A stretch of 64,000 bases of DNA from Paractinoplanes rishiriensis (GTDB taxonomy: Bacteria > Actinomycetota > Actinomycetes > Mycobacteriales > Micromonosporaceae): NCBI RefSeq assembly GCF_016862375.1, contig NZ_BOMV01000080.1, positions 1 to 64,000 on the forward strand. The letters are read 5' to 3'. This document shows positions 26,717 to 35,829 of the stretch, in pieces. Under the pieces are notes generated by a model. The model saw nothing but the letters and a program-made list of their open reading frames with translations. It was not told the origin of the DNA and searched no databases. Position numbers and translations under genes: made by a program. Each line of letters opens with the position of its first letter. Position 1 is the first letter of the stretch.

Positions 26717-27022
26717 ATGGCGGACTACGAGAGCTTTCCGCTGTGGCGCCGTGCAACGCAGGGAACGTCGAACATCGATCCTGCCCTACTGCCGATCACG
26801 ACGGAGCTGGCCGGATCGTTGCTGCGCTGGGCCGACGATTACGACCTGACCCTGAACCGCGACGACCCCCTTGCCTCTGGATTCCCCGGTCCCGAGTCGG
26901 AAAGCGACTTCTACGCTCGGGGCGAGGCGCTCGCCCGCCGCCTGGCTCGCGAGCTGGGAGACGCTTTCGTCGTCACCTACTTCGACGGCCGGACGGGCCT
27001 GGACACGCCAATCACGGCTTGA
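26717..27022 (+). CDS. Probable immunity protein
   Basis: 101 residues, acidic. It starts MADYESFPLWRRATQG and continues with NIDPALLPIT, a WADDYDLTLNRDDPLASGF stretch and LARRLARELGD. Similar MADY-S-PLW proteins are frequent short partners of actinomycete toxin modules, as I recall. ATG 26717 lies 13 bases after the toxin stop; an in-frame TTG at 26693 would overlap the toxin. Small, acidic and immediately downstream is the usual immunity arrangement. Direct binding to the toxin tail is inferred. Confidence 0.7.
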   Translation: MADYESFPLWRRATQGTSNIDPALLPITTELAGSLLRWADDYDLTLNRDDPLASGFPGPESESDFYARGEALARRLARELGDAFVVTYFDGRTGLDTPITA

Positions 27023-27111
27023 CCACCGGCAGCAAGGCCGCGCGTCGCGGTGTGGGCGTCGGGCGCGAATTCTGGGCGGGTGATGCAGATTCTGTGCACC
27101 GTCGATGAAAG

Positions 27112-28347
27112 GTGCTGCCTACCGTCCGGTGCGTGAAGACAAATCTTGTTGCCGCACGGGCGGGGCTGGCGATTCTGCTGGTGCTTGCCGCTGCCATCCC
27201 GATGCTCGGGGACATGGGGGTCGGCGGCCACCCCAAGCAGGCCGCCGCCAGCGCCGCCGATCGGAGCCGGCAGGTTACCGCGGTGTCGCGGGCCACCAAC
27301 ACGCTCGATGCGTTCTGGGTGGACGCCGAGCGACGGATCATGACCGCCGGCTATGTGCCGGGCAGTGGCTGGCGGGCGCCGGCTCAGATCGCCGGGGGCA
27401 TGGCGCTCAGTGGCACCTCGGTCAACGCCGTGGCGCGCGGGGCCAGCCGGCTCGACATCTTCAGCGTGGCGGCCACCCGGCACGTGCAGACCGCGTTCTG
27501 GAACGGGTCGTCGTGGAGTGGCTGGTTCCAGCTCGGCAGCCTGCGGGTGATGAACCCGAGCAGCGTGCACGCCATCGGCGGGCCGGACAATCTGGACATC
27601 TTCGCCGTCGGCGAGGACCTGGTCATCTATCACAACCGGTGGACGTCGGCGACCGAATGGTCCGGCTGGCGGGCGCTGCCGGGCCTCACCGCGGCGGCCG
27701 GCACGATGGCTTATGCGGTCTATCCGAACGGCGCGGTCGCCAAGGTCCACGTGTTCGCGGTCGAGACGGTCACCATCGCGCGGGTCATCGGGCCGCCGCC
27801 GGGACGGCTCGTCAAGGCGAGCTGGAACCTGGTCGGGCGCAACGTGTTCGATCCGGCGACCGGCGGCTGGGCCGGTTGGGACACTTCGCCGCTGATGACG
27901 GTCGCTCCTCGGACCACTCCCTACCCGATCTCGCACCGCAACGGCAGCGTCATGCTCTACGGCACCGACGAGAACGGCAAGACCATCCACAACGGATGGT
28001 CGACGCGCGCCGGCTGGGGCGGGTGGCCGGAACTGCTCAGCAACGGTGTGCCGCTCAGCGGCGCGACGGTATTGGCCGCCGTACGTGTCAAAAATCCCAC
28101 CGCGGCGGAATACGCAGCAGTCTGCCAGGGCACCGACGGCCGGGCGTACATCCATCACCTCGGCGAAAGCGGCTCGGCGGGCTGGGAGCAGATCCCGAAC
28201 AGCCAGATCGCGGGCGACGTCTTCCTGGTCAGTGCCGGCCCGGACCGGTACAACGCCTTCGCCTGGAGCGCCATTACCGGAGGTGCGCAAAGCGCCGGCT
28301 GGACACCCACCGGCGGCTGGACCGGCTGGACCCGGATCGACGATTAG
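27112..28347 (+). CDS. Secreted beta-propeller (PLL/tachylectin-like) protein
   Basis: 411 residues. An N-terminal hydrophobic stretch (LAILLVLAAAIPMLG) acts as signal peptide or anchor. The rest consists of repeated blades of ~45-50 residues with the pattern (L/V)D-F-V-----(I/V)---W---W--W--LG, e.g. GSSWSGWFQLG, ATEWSGWRALPG, TRAGWGGWPELL and PTGGWTGWTRIDD. This is the WxGW signature of PLL-like lectin propellers in actinomycetes, which bind sugars. GTG 27112 has GAAAG before it; GTG 27133 is an alternative. Not co-transcribed with an obvious partner; ends at a shared hairpin with the copper oxidase gene. Confidence 0.8.
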   Translation: MLPTVRCVKTNLVAARAGLAILLVLAAAIPMLGDMGVGGHPKQAAASAADRSRQVTAVSRATNTLDAFWVDAERRIMTAGYVPGSGWRAPAQIAGGMALSGTSVNAVARGASRLDIFSVAATRHVQTAFWNGSSWSGWFQLGSLRVMNPSSVHAIGGPDNLDIFAVGEDLVIYHNRWTSATEWSGWRALPGLTAAAGTMAYAVYPNGAVAKVHVFAVETVTIARVIGPPPGRLVKASWNLVGRNVFDPATGGWAGWDTSPLMTVAPRTTPYPISHRNGSVMLYGTDENGKTIHNGWSTRAGWGGWPELLSNGVPLSGATVLAAVRVKNPTAAEYAAVCQGTDGRAYIHHLGESGSAGWEQIPNSQIAGDVFLVSAGPDRYNAFAWSAITGGAQSAGWTPTGGWTGWTRIDD

Positions 28348-28351
28348 GCGT

Positions 28352-28383
28352 ACGCCGGGCGGCGGGTGACCGCCGCCCGGCGT
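28352..28383. terminator. Shared hairpin between convergent genes
   Basis: A perfect 14-bp GC stem (28352-28365 with 28370-28383) with a GTGA loop fills the 40-base gap between two converging genes. There is no T-run on either side, so it may work as a bidirectional block or mRNA-end stabiliser. Confidence 0.65.
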
Positions 28384-28387
28384 TCCG

Positions 28388-30490
28388 TTACCAGGTCCAC
28401 TTCTGGAGCGCGGCGCCGTTGCATGTGTTGAGTTGTACCGCCGCCTTGTTGGCCGTCGACGCGGCGGCCAGGCACATCGCGGTGTTCCCGGCAGGCCGGA
28501 TCGTGCCGTCCGTGCCGAACTGCCAGGTCTGGGCGACCGTGTTGTTGCACGTGTACGTCCACACGCGCTGACCGTTCACGAATTGCCGCGACGGCACATC
28601 GAGACAGTTTCCGAGAACCCGGATCGACCTGTCGTTGGGCAGCCGGACCAGCGCCTGCGCCTTGGTGTTGTTGCAGTCGTGCGCCTGCAGATAGGTGCTG
28701 ATCGCGGTCGCCGAAGCCGGCACGTCGACGCATCGGCCGGTGCTGTTCTTGACCGGGCTCATCAGCGGGTTCGGGCCCTTCGCGACCTGCACCATCCGGG
28801 CCACCGACGGGACGCCGGCGCTGTCGACGACAAACAGCATGTAATAGCCGGGTGGTGCCACGCCGCCGTTCGGCGGTCCGGTAACGGTGAGCGTCGTACC
28901 GGAAACCGAATAATTCAGCGGTACGTAGCGCTGGCCCTGATCGACGCCGTGCGTCACGTCGCCGAGCCCGACCAGAGCGACCTTGCGGATCGACGCCGCC
29001 TGGGCCGTCGAGAGCGCAAAGTTCGTATTGATGCCGATGCTTGCCGGTGCCGTGCCGATGACCGGTCGGGTGGCCAGCTCGCCGCTGCCGTCATTCTTAT
29101 AGAGGTACGGCGGGGTGAAGTACTCGATGTTCTTCTCGAGATAACCGACTGTCATGCACGCACCGCAGATGCCACCGCCGCCGGTCATGACCCGGCCGTC
29201 GGGCAGCAGCATGGCCGTCGAATGGTATTGCCGGATGCGGCTCGCGCTCGCCAGCACCGCCCATTGACCGGTGACCGGATTCCAGCGTTCGGCCGCGGTC
29301 GCGGCATTGTTCAGGTCGACCAGACCCGAGTTGGCGTTGCTGCTCATACCGCCGGTCACCAGCACCGATCCGTCGGCGAGCAGGGTCGCGTTGTGCTGCC
29401 GGCGGCCGGTCGCCAGCGAACCGGTCGAGGCCACCGACGGGGCCAGGCCGGTGTTGCTGTTGACCACCACGGCGGTTCGGGTGGGCACATTCGCGACACC
29501 GCCCTCGGTCACCTTGCCGCCGCCGACCACAACGGCTTTGCCGATGTCGTATGTGGCGAAGCTGCCGTACTCGCGGGAAATGGTGTCCCGGTTGCTGGTC
29601 GCCCGCACCACCCCGTTTCCGCTCGTGTTGACGGTGTACCCGGTGACGTACGGGCCGAAGAGACCGAGCTGGGTGTCCGGCCGCGAACCCATGAACGGGT
29701 AGATCTCGGCGTTGTACTGGGTGAAGCCGGTGAGCGCGCGAATGGCGCCGTTGGTCTGGTAGACCTCGCTGACCGCCGGGCCGCCGCCGACGATGACCTC
29801 CTCGCCGTTGGCCATTGCCGCCACCGACGGATACCAGCGCGCGCCCGCCATGTCGTTGCCGCGGGTCCACGTTTCGGCCTGCCAGTTGAAGACGTACGTC
29901 CGGACCGTGCCGTCAAGTTTCGCGTTGGCATTTCCGCCGGCGATCAGGATGTTGCCGTTCGCGAGATGTGCGAAACCGGCACAGAAAATGTTGGTGCCCT
30001 GCAGATCGACCCGCTTGTGCGAATTGTCCGCCGGATTCCACACCATGGCGCGGGTGAAGCTGTGATCCGGATAGGATTCGGCCGCATTGTCGCCGACGGA
30101 ATCCCAGACCAGTACCTTGCCGTTCGGCAGCACCGCGGTGAACACCGGCACCACCGGTGTGCCGATGACCGAACTCCACACCCCGGCCAGTGCCGGGTCG
30201 GCGGCCACCGCGGCAGCCCTGGGTGCGCGGGCGGTGCCGGGCCGCAGCCCGGTCTCGCGCTGGATCCGGGCCGCGGTGCTGGCGGTCTGCTGCTCGATGA
30301 CCCGCATCGGCGTGCCCACCAGGTCCTGTGCCAGGTGCTCGGCGCTGTCGTCGTGCACGTGCGCGTGGTCCTGGGCGTGCTCGTGCACGTGTCCCAGGTG
30401 CCCCCCGCCGCCGGCCGCAGCCGCGGAGGTGCCGAGCAGGAAGAATGCGGACAAAAATGCGGAAGCGAAAAGGCCGCGACGTATACGCAT
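28388..30490 (-). CDS. Galactose-oxidase-type (AA5) copper oxidase with ricin lectin tail
   Basis: About 700 residues. A signal peptide (GLFASAFLSAFFLLGTSAAAA) is followed at once by a His-rich segment (HLGHVHEHAQDHAHVH), then a kelch propeller and the DUF1929 C-terminal domain of galactose-oxidase-like enzymes. All copper and radical residues appear: Cys in GTNIFCAGF, Tyr in ARWYPS, Tyr-His in IRQYHSTAM and His in GDVTHGV. The last ~130 residues are a ricin-type beta-trefoil with CVDVP, CLDVP and QTWQF/QKWTW repeats. It should oxidise primary alcohols of sugars to aldehydes with release of peroxide, as GlxA-like enzymes do. ATG 30490 follows AAAGGA by nine bases; ATG 30496 is possible. Confidence 0.9.
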   Translation of the reverse strand: MRIRRGLFASAFLSAFFLLGTSAAAAGGGGHLGHVHEHAQDHAHVHDDSAEHLAQDLVGTPMRVIEQQTASTAARIQRETGLRPGTARAPRAAAVAADPALAGVWSSVIGTPVVPVFTAVLPNGKVLVWDSVGDNAAESYPDHSFTRAMVWNPADNSHKRVDLQGTNIFCAGFAHLANGNILIAGGNANAKLDGTVRTYVFNWQAETWTRGNDMAGARWYPSVAAMANGEEVIVGGGPAVSEVYQTNGAIRALTGFTQYNAEIYPFMGSRPDTQLGLFGPYVTGYTVNTSGNGVVRATSNRDTISREYGSFATYDIGKAVVVGGGKVTEGGVANVPTRTAVVVNSNTGLAPSVASTGSLATGRRQHNATLLADGSVLVTGGMSSNANSGLVDLNNAATAAERWNPVTGQWAVLASASRIRQYHSTAMLLPDGRVMTGGGGICGACMTVGYLEKNIEYFTPPYLYKNDGSGELATRPVIGTAPASIGINTNFALSTAQAASIRKVALVGLGDVTHGVDQGQRYVPLNYSVSGTTLTVTGPPNGGVAPPGYYMLFVVDSAGVPSVARMVQVAKGPNPLMSPVKNSTGRCVDVPASATAISTYLQAHDCNNTKAQALVRLPNDRSIRVLGNCLDVPSRQFVNGQRVWTYTCNNTVAQTWQFGTDGTIRPAGNTAMCLAAASTANKAAVQLNTCNGAALQKWTW

Positions 30491-30910
30491 GGGCATTGGT
30501 CCTTTCGGAACCCATTTCGGGCAGAGTCCGGCCAGCAGTGTTTTCCGGGGTATTGATCGTCGCCGGAACCGCCGGTCCAATATGGCCGGTGCAGTCACCT
30601 TAGCTCTTTATTAAGTCACTCTTCAATGCCGGACAGCGACCCGCTGCGGTCGATTCACAACACCAATCGGCCCGGCCGTCCTGACCGAACGGCCGGTACC
30701 GGAAAGGCTGTTTCGATCAAAGTCATGACCGTGCCCGCAAATCCCGGCGCACGCCGGCCAGGAACGAGTCTTCAGACCCGCCTGAGCAAGCTCACTGCGG
30801 AAGACCCGGCCAACCCGCCCGATGCACCACGGTCCGATGACTGCCGGACGACCGGGCAGAGAAACTTTCTCGGCCAGAGCTTCCGCGCGCACGCCCCACC
30901 ACGTTGTTGG
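30491..30910. other. Upstream region of copper oxidase gene
   Basis: No intact gene. The promoter of the copper oxidase should be in the first 200 bases; no operator-like copper box (e.g. a CsoR-type palindrome) is evident. Confidence 0.35.
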
Positions 30911-31000
30911 CGAGTGGCAGATGGCGGGAAGCAGCGCCTCGGCAGCCGCGCGGTCACCGCGCTGTGCCGCCTCCACGAGTTCCGCATCCGTGGGTTCCAC
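30911..31000 (-). pseudogene. ECF sigma factor N-terminal scrap
   Basis: From GTG 31000 the minus strand reads VEPTDAELVEAAQRGDRAAA then EALLP, the usual start of an ECF sigma factor (D-ELV-AAQ-GD-AA---LL). What follows does not continue as region 2 in any frame I can find. This is likely a fragment left by deletion. Confidence 0.4.
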
Positions 31001-31350
31001 GCCGTCACCTGCCCGGCGGCAAGGGCGCAAACCGGGCGCGGGGAGACGGCCGCCCGGGTTTGGATCACCACGAATTGTTATGTCGGTCGTCGTAACAGCA
31101 GGCATAGAAAGGCTAGGCGAGGCGGGTTCACAGGTCTAATGTGATCATGCATCGACCCCCCTCAGCGCCGAGGCAGACCAAGGTGGAACTGTGCCTGTGT
31201 TGACGATCGCCGTACAGATTGCCGTCGCCTTGTCCAAACTGGTCAACTGGTGCATTTCCTGGCTATGACGGCTTGCGAACCCGCGATCACAGGGTCACGC
31301 AGAGCCACCGGTCACCCCTCCTGCCCTCGCTGACTTTACTTGACGCATGC
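31001..31350. other. Intergenic, nothing recognised
   Basis: 350 bases with no gene or clear terminator; it lies downstream of the SARP regulator. Confidence 0.35.
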
Positions 31351-34170
31351 CTACTTGTCACGCGTCGTCGACAGTAACTTCTCCCGGAGCGGTGACGCGT
31401 CCGGTTCGGACAGGCCGACGGCCATCCTGAGGGCCTCGTCGCGGATGCGGGCCGCTTCGCTGCACGCCCGGCTTCGCTGGAGCGCGTCGGCCAGCAGCGC
31501 CAAGGCATTGACCTGACGATAGGAATCGCCGAGTTCGGCACAGGCCGCGACCGCTGCCCGAGCATGCGCCACCGCGGTGTCCGCCTCGGCGGCCAGGTCG
31601 ATGTCGGCCCTGGTGATCAGGGCGTCGCAGCGTCCCGCCGTGTCCTGGATGCGTTCGTGGATGAGCAGCGCGGCGGCGCAGTGTTCCGCGGCCAGGCTCA
31701 GGTTGCCGCTTTCCAGGTAGAACCCGCTCAGGCCCTGATGCGACTCCCCCTGGCCGCGCGCCGAGCCGATCCGGCGGCGGATCTCCAGGGCCTCCGTGTA
31801 GGTCGCCAGGGCGCGTTCGCGCTGGTTTGCCTGGCGGTAGGCGTCGCCGAGGCGATGCAGGGTGGCGGCCTCGCCATACCGGTTGCCCAGTTGGCGGGAC
31901 GTCGCGCGTACCGCCAAAAAGATTTTGATTGCCAGCGGCGCGTCGCCGGTCTTCAACAGGGCGCAGGCCAGGTTGTGGGCACACACGCTCTCGGCCGCGA
32001 CGTCGCCCGACTCGGAGGCCCGGGCGCGCGCCGTCGACAGGGTGACCGCGGCCCGGTCGTACTGGTGCGTCTTGCACAGGGCGTATCCGAGATTGCTCAG
32101 ATTGGCTATCTCACCGAAAGTGTGTGCGTCCTGCCGGGCCGACTCGGCGCCGATCTGGTTCAAGTTGATCAAGTCGTCGTAGCGGCCGGTCCGGGTTAAG
32201 AGGTCGTGGATCGCGGCGGGGATCTGCCAGCCATGCCGGTACAGGCCGTGCGTGACGGCGGAGCGGGCGGCCGCCGCCAGATTCTGGCGCTCCTGCTGGC
32301 ACCAGGCCAGCGCCGCGGCCTCGGTGGCGAACTCCATGACGTGCGGCGGGGCCGGCGGCAGATCGGGCACCGGTGGCAGATCGGGAGCCAGGACCGCGGC
32401 GGCGTTGGTGGCCGAGCGCAGGAACCAGGACAGTACGGTGATCCGGGCGGCGGTGATCTCGGCGGGCGAGTCCTCGCGCGTGCCGGCATACTGGCGCAGC
32501 AGGTCGTGCAGGCGGTAATGGCGCGCGGCGTCGTGCTCGATCAGGCTGGCTCGAGCCAGCAGGTTCAGCGTCTGCTCGGTCTGCGCCCGGCCCGCACCGG
32601 ACAGGGCGGCCGCGGAGTCCAGACTGATCCGCGTGCCGGGATGCAGCGCCAGCCGGCGAAACAGGGTGGCGGCTTCGGGCGACAGTGCGTTGTAGGACCA
32701 GTCGAAGACGGTGACCAGGTCATCGTCGCCGGTGCGTTGCCAGAGCAGTTCGCCGGCGAGGTCGGCGATCCGGGCGCGCGGGCGTTCGGCCACCTGCTCG
32801 CCGATGATGCGCAGGGCCAGCGGCAGACCACCGGCGATACCGGCCAGCCGGTCCACCGCGGCCGGTTCCCCGGCGGCCCGCTGCTCGCCCACCACCTGCG
32901 CCAGCAGCGCGCTCGACTCGGTCTCGGCGAGCGGGTAACCGACCAGGTTGTGCACGCCCTCCCGGATGGTCAGGCCACTGAGCCGCTGCCGGCTGGTGAT
33001 GATGGTCATGCAGGTGACCGCCGCCGGGATCAGCGGACGGGCCTGGGTGGAGCCGGCGACGTTGTCCAGCACGATGAGCAGCCGGCGACCGTCCACTAGG
33101 TCGTTGAACCGGTGCCGCCGCTCCTCGGGGTCCTCCGGGATCTTGTCGGGCGGCACGCCGAGCGCCGACAGAAACCGGCCGAGCGCCTCGGCAGGGTCGA
33201 CCGGCGTGCCCGAGCCGAACGCGCCGCAGTCCAGAAAGAGCTGGCCGTCCGGGAACTGAGCGAGCCGGCGGCGGGCCCAGTGGACGGCCAGCGCCGTCTT
33301 TCCGACCCCGGGCATTCCGGTGATCATCACGACGCTGGGCCGGTCCGGGCCGGTCTCGGCCAGGCGGTCCAGGTCGGCGAGCAGGTCGGCGCGGCCGATG
33401 AAACCGGGAATACCGTACGGCAGCTGGCGCGGCCGTCCGGCGGCGGCATTCAGCTGCCCGGAGCGGATCGAGTCGAAGTCGATCTCGGGATCGATGTGCA
33501 GCTGCCGGCGGAAGCGCTTGCGAAAGGCGGCCAGATGGCGGCGGGCGTCGTCGTCGCGGCCGTCGGCGCACAGTGCACTGATCCACAGCCGGGCGAGCGA
33601 CTCGTCCAGGTCCTGTTCGTGGATGAGACTGGCGAGCTGCATGAGCACGCTGGTGTGCTGCCCGATCCGCAGGCGGGCGGCGGCCAGCAGCCGGTGCGCC
33701 TCCAGGTGAGTCTCGCCGAGCTGGCGGCGCAGGTGCTCGGCTGCCGGACCGCGCAGGTCCGCCAGCGGCTCACCACGCCACAGGTCGATGGCGCGTTGCA
33801 ACTGCGCGGCCGCGACAGCCGGTGTCGCCTGGCGGCTCTGTTCCACCAGCGCGCCGAATTCGTGGAAGTCCACGCTGAGTGGATCGATGTCGAGTTGGTA
33901 GCCCCCGCCCACCCGATCGAGTGCAAACCGGACGCCGCTGCGCCTGAGGACGGCGCGCAGGCGACTGACCATCGGGTAGATGCTTTTCCGCTGGTCGCCG
34001 GTGCCGCCGGGCCACAGGTGCTCGACCAGGGTGTCGAGGTGTACGGGCCGGCCAAAGCGCAGCAGCAACAACGACAGCAGGCCACGCTGCTTCGCGGCGC
34101 CGAGCGGGACCGAGCCCTGTCCGTCGCGCAATTCCGTGGGACCGAGTATGCCGAACCGCACGAGATTCAC
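31351..34170 (-). CDS. AfsR/SARP-family regulator (DNA-binding, BTAD, NB-ARC, TPR)
   Basis: 939 residues. An OmpR-like winged helix (residues 1-95: FGILGPTELRDGQGSVPLG, RGLLSLLLLR, LVEHLWPGG, YPMVSRLRAVL) is followed by the BTAD helical domain (~97-245; QLHIDPEIDF). Next is an NB-ARC ATPase with P-loop GMPGVGKTAL, LIVLDNVAG, TSRQRLSGL and GGLPLALRIIGE. A winged-helix spacer and C-terminal TPRs follow (GEAATLHRLGDAYRQ; ARGQGESHQGLSGFY). This is the full AfsR-type architecture, which usually activates secondary metabolism or development by recruiting polymerase to direct repeats. No biosynthetic cluster adjoins it, so the target is unknown. Divergent from the GT-B-like gene. Confidence 0.92.
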   Translation of the reverse strand: MNLVRFGILGPTELRDGQGSVPLGAAKQRGLLSLLLLRFGRPVHLDTLVEHLWPGGTGDQRKSIYPMVSRLRAVLRRSGVRFALDRVGGGYQLDIDPLSVDFHEFGALVEQSRQATPAVAAAQLQRAIDLWRGEPLADLRGPAAEHLRRQLGETHLEAHRLLAAARLRIGQHTSVLMQLASLIHEQDLDESLARLWISALCADGRDDDARRHLAAFRKRFRRQLHIDPEIDFDSIRSGQLNAAAGRPRQLPYGIPGFIGRADLLADLDRLAETGPDRPSVVMITGMPGVGKTALAVHWARRRLAQFPDGQLFLDCGAFGSGTPVDPAEALGRFLSALGVPPDKIPEDPEERRHRFNDLVDGRRLLIVLDNVAGSTQARPLIPAAVTCMTIITSRQRLSGLTIREGVHNLVGYPLAETESSALLAQVVGEQRAAGEPAAVDRLAGIAGGLPLALRIIGEQVAERPRARIADLAGELLWQRTGDDDLVTVFDWSYNALSPEAATLFRRLALHPGTRISLDSAAALSGAGRAQTEQTLNLLARASLIEHDAARHYRLHDLLRQYAGTREDSPAEITAARITVLSWFLRSATNAAAVLAPDLPPVPDLPPAPPHVMEFATEAAALAWCQQERQNLAAAARSAVTHGLYRHGWQIPAAIHDLLTRTGRYDDLINLNQIGAESARQDAHTFGEIANLSNLGYALCKTHQYDRAAVTLSTARARASESGDVAAESVCAHNLACALLKTGDAPLAIKIFLAVRATSRQLGNRYGEAATLHRLGDAYRQANQRERALATYTEALEIRRRIGSARGQGESHQGLSGFYLESGNLSLAAEHCAAALLIHERIQDTAGRCDALITRADIDLAAEADTAVAHARAAVAACAELGDSYRQVNALALLADALQRSRACSEAARIRDEALRMAVGLSEPDASPLREKLLSTTRDK

Positions 34171-34360
34171 CCCCCAGTGATGCCCCGCCCTCAGTGTGTT
34201 GGCCGTTGTCGAGCCCCATTCGCCGCCGTGCGTACTGCGAAATAACTGACACGCGATTGCCAGTTCCCGTGCAAACGAACTGCAAGCTGCTTGGCCACCT
34301 CGCTGTCCGTCCCGATTTGCACGCTGAGCCGGTCAGGTCGGATAGGAGCGGGGTCAAAGA

Positions 34361-35551
34361 ATGGATCATCAGTGGATGGCGGTCCCCATTGGAATCGACG
34401 CGCATCGCTGGGTTACGCGTACCGGATGCCGTGTGGTTCTGGCGGTGGTCCACACGATTGTCAGTTGTCAGCGGTTGCTCGATGTGATCGATCTGGTGGA
34501 ATCCGATCACCGCGTGCAAGTGGTTTTCACGGTGGCGCCGGACGTCTTCAACCGCGGCGTCGAAAATTATCTGCGCCGGCTCGGCGCGCTCGTGGTGCCG
34601 TGGTCGCAGGCCGTCCGGGAACGGTTCGACCTGGCCCTGGCGGCGTCCTACGGCGGGCTTGCCGAGATCCACGCGCCGCTGGTGGTGATGGCCCACGGCG
34701 CCGGGTTCGGCAAGCGGGCGCGGCCGCTCGACCGGGGCGGCCCGGTCGCCGGGAAGCCGCCGGTCTACGGGCTGGACACGCAACGGCTGGTGCGCGCCGG
34801 TCGCGTGCTGCCGTCGGCGCTGGTGCTGGCGCACGAATCGGAGCGGGAGGTCCTGCGCCGGCAGTGCCCGGCCGCGCTCCCGGTGGCGTGGGTGGCCGGC
34901 GACATCTGCTACGACCGGCTGGTCCGCAGCCGGGCACAGCGCGCCGGCTACCGGCGCGCGCTGGGCCTCGGCGACGCGGAAAGTCTGGTGGTGGTCAGCT
35001 CCACCTGGGGCCGATCCGGGTCGTTCGCCGCCGCACCGGATCTGCTGCCGCGGCTGATGACCGGCCTGCCCGCCGGCCACTTCCGGATCGCGGCCCTGCT
35101 GCACCCGGCGGTCTGGGCGCACGGACAGCGGCAGGTGCGGGCCTGGACCAGCGACTGCCGTGCGGCGGGCCTGTTGCTGCCCGGGCCGACCGAGGACTGG
35201 CGTGCGGTGGTGGCGGCGGCCGACTACGTCATCGGCGACCACGGCTCGGTGACCGCCTACGCGGCCGCGGCCGGCGTGCCCGTGCTGTGCGTCGCCGACG
35301 ACGAACCGTCCCGGGCCGTGCCGGGCACGGCGCAGGAACTCGTGACCCGCCGGGCCGGCCGGCTCCGCCTCGACCGGCCGCTGGCGGAGCAGCTGTGCAA
35401 CGCCCCGCCGGTGGACGCCGCAACGGTCGCGGCCCGTCTCACCTCGCACCCGGGCAAGGCCGCGCAGAGACTGCGCCGCCTGCTCTACCGGCTGCTCGAC
35501 CTGGCCCAGCCGGGGCGGCACCGCCGGGTGGCGCCGGTTTCGGTCCCGTGA
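34361..35551 (+). CDS. GT-B-like protein, actinomycete-specific
   Basis: 396 residues. It shows the two-lobe plan of GT-B glycosyl- or glycerophosphotransferases. The N-lobe begins VVLAVVHTIVSCQRLLDVID and carries VFTVAPDVFNRGVENYLRRL. The C-lobe has LVVVSSTWGRSGSFAAAPDL, LLHPAVWAHGQRQVRAW and DYVIGDHGSVTAYAAAAGVP, the last like the donor-binding GDHGS/T motif of CDP-glycerol transferases. Relatives are sometimes annotated as translation initiation factor, which the sequence does not support. Donor and acceptor are unknown. ATG 34361 is used; ATG 34376 is also possible. Its stop overlaps the start of the next gene. Confidence 0.72.
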   Translation: MDHQWMAVPIGIDAHRWVTRTGCRVVLAVVHTIVSCQRLLDVIDLVESDHRVQVVFTVAPDVFNRGVENYLRRLGALVVPWSQAVRERFDLALAASYGGLAEIHAPLVVMAHGAGFGKRARPLDRGGPVAGKPPVYGLDTQRLVRAGRVLPSALVLAHESEREVLRRQCPAALPVAWVAGDICYDRLVRSRAQRAGYRRALGLGDAESLVVVSSTWGRSGSFAAAPDLLPRLMTGLPAGHFRIAALLHPAVWAHGQRQVRAWTSDCRAAGLLLPGPTEDWRAVVAAADYVIGDHGSVTAYAAAAGVPVLCVADDEPSRAVPGTAQELVTRRAGRLRLDRPLAEQLCNAPPVDAATVAARLTSHPGKAAQRLRRLLYRLLDLAQPGRHRRVAPVSVP

Positions 35552-35829
35552 CGTACGTGTCCGAGCCCTACGTGGTCCGGCACGACGCGACCACGGAACG
35601 GCTCGCCCGGCTGGCCGATGTCCTGATCACCACGGCCGACGATCCGGCGCTGTTCGAGAGGTACCCCGGTCTCGCCCTGGTGGTGACCGTCCACGACGGA
35701 CGGACGATCGCGGTGCGCTCTCGCGACGGCACGGCGACCTTCCTACGGGGCGAGCCGGGCATGCCGCTCCGGCTCACCGCCGTCGCGGTCTATCACGCCT
35801 GGGTCGCGCAGCACGGCGGCCCTAGGTGA
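35548..35829 (+). CDS. Small conserved partner of the GT-B-like gene
   Basis: 93 residues from GTG 35548, which overlaps the preceding stop (GTGA), so translation is coupled. The sequence (YVSEPYVVRHDATTERLARL, ADVLITTADDPALFERYPG, LALVVTVHDGRTIAVRSRDG) is a compact alpha/beta protein I cannot assign. Its last 87 bases overlap the 3' end of the convergent STAND gene, an unusually long overlap for this window. It probably works with the GT-B-like protein. Confidence 0.65.
   Translation: MTYVSEPYVVRHDATTERLARLADVLITTADDPALFERYPGLALVVTVHDGRTIAVRSRDGTATFLRGEPGMPLRLTAVAVYHAWVAQHGGPR

Noticed and set aside
28433..30556. 707-codon plus-strand frame opposite the copper oxidase gene
   Set aside because: Mirror frame of a gene with all catalytic motifs; the antisense product has no recognisable features.
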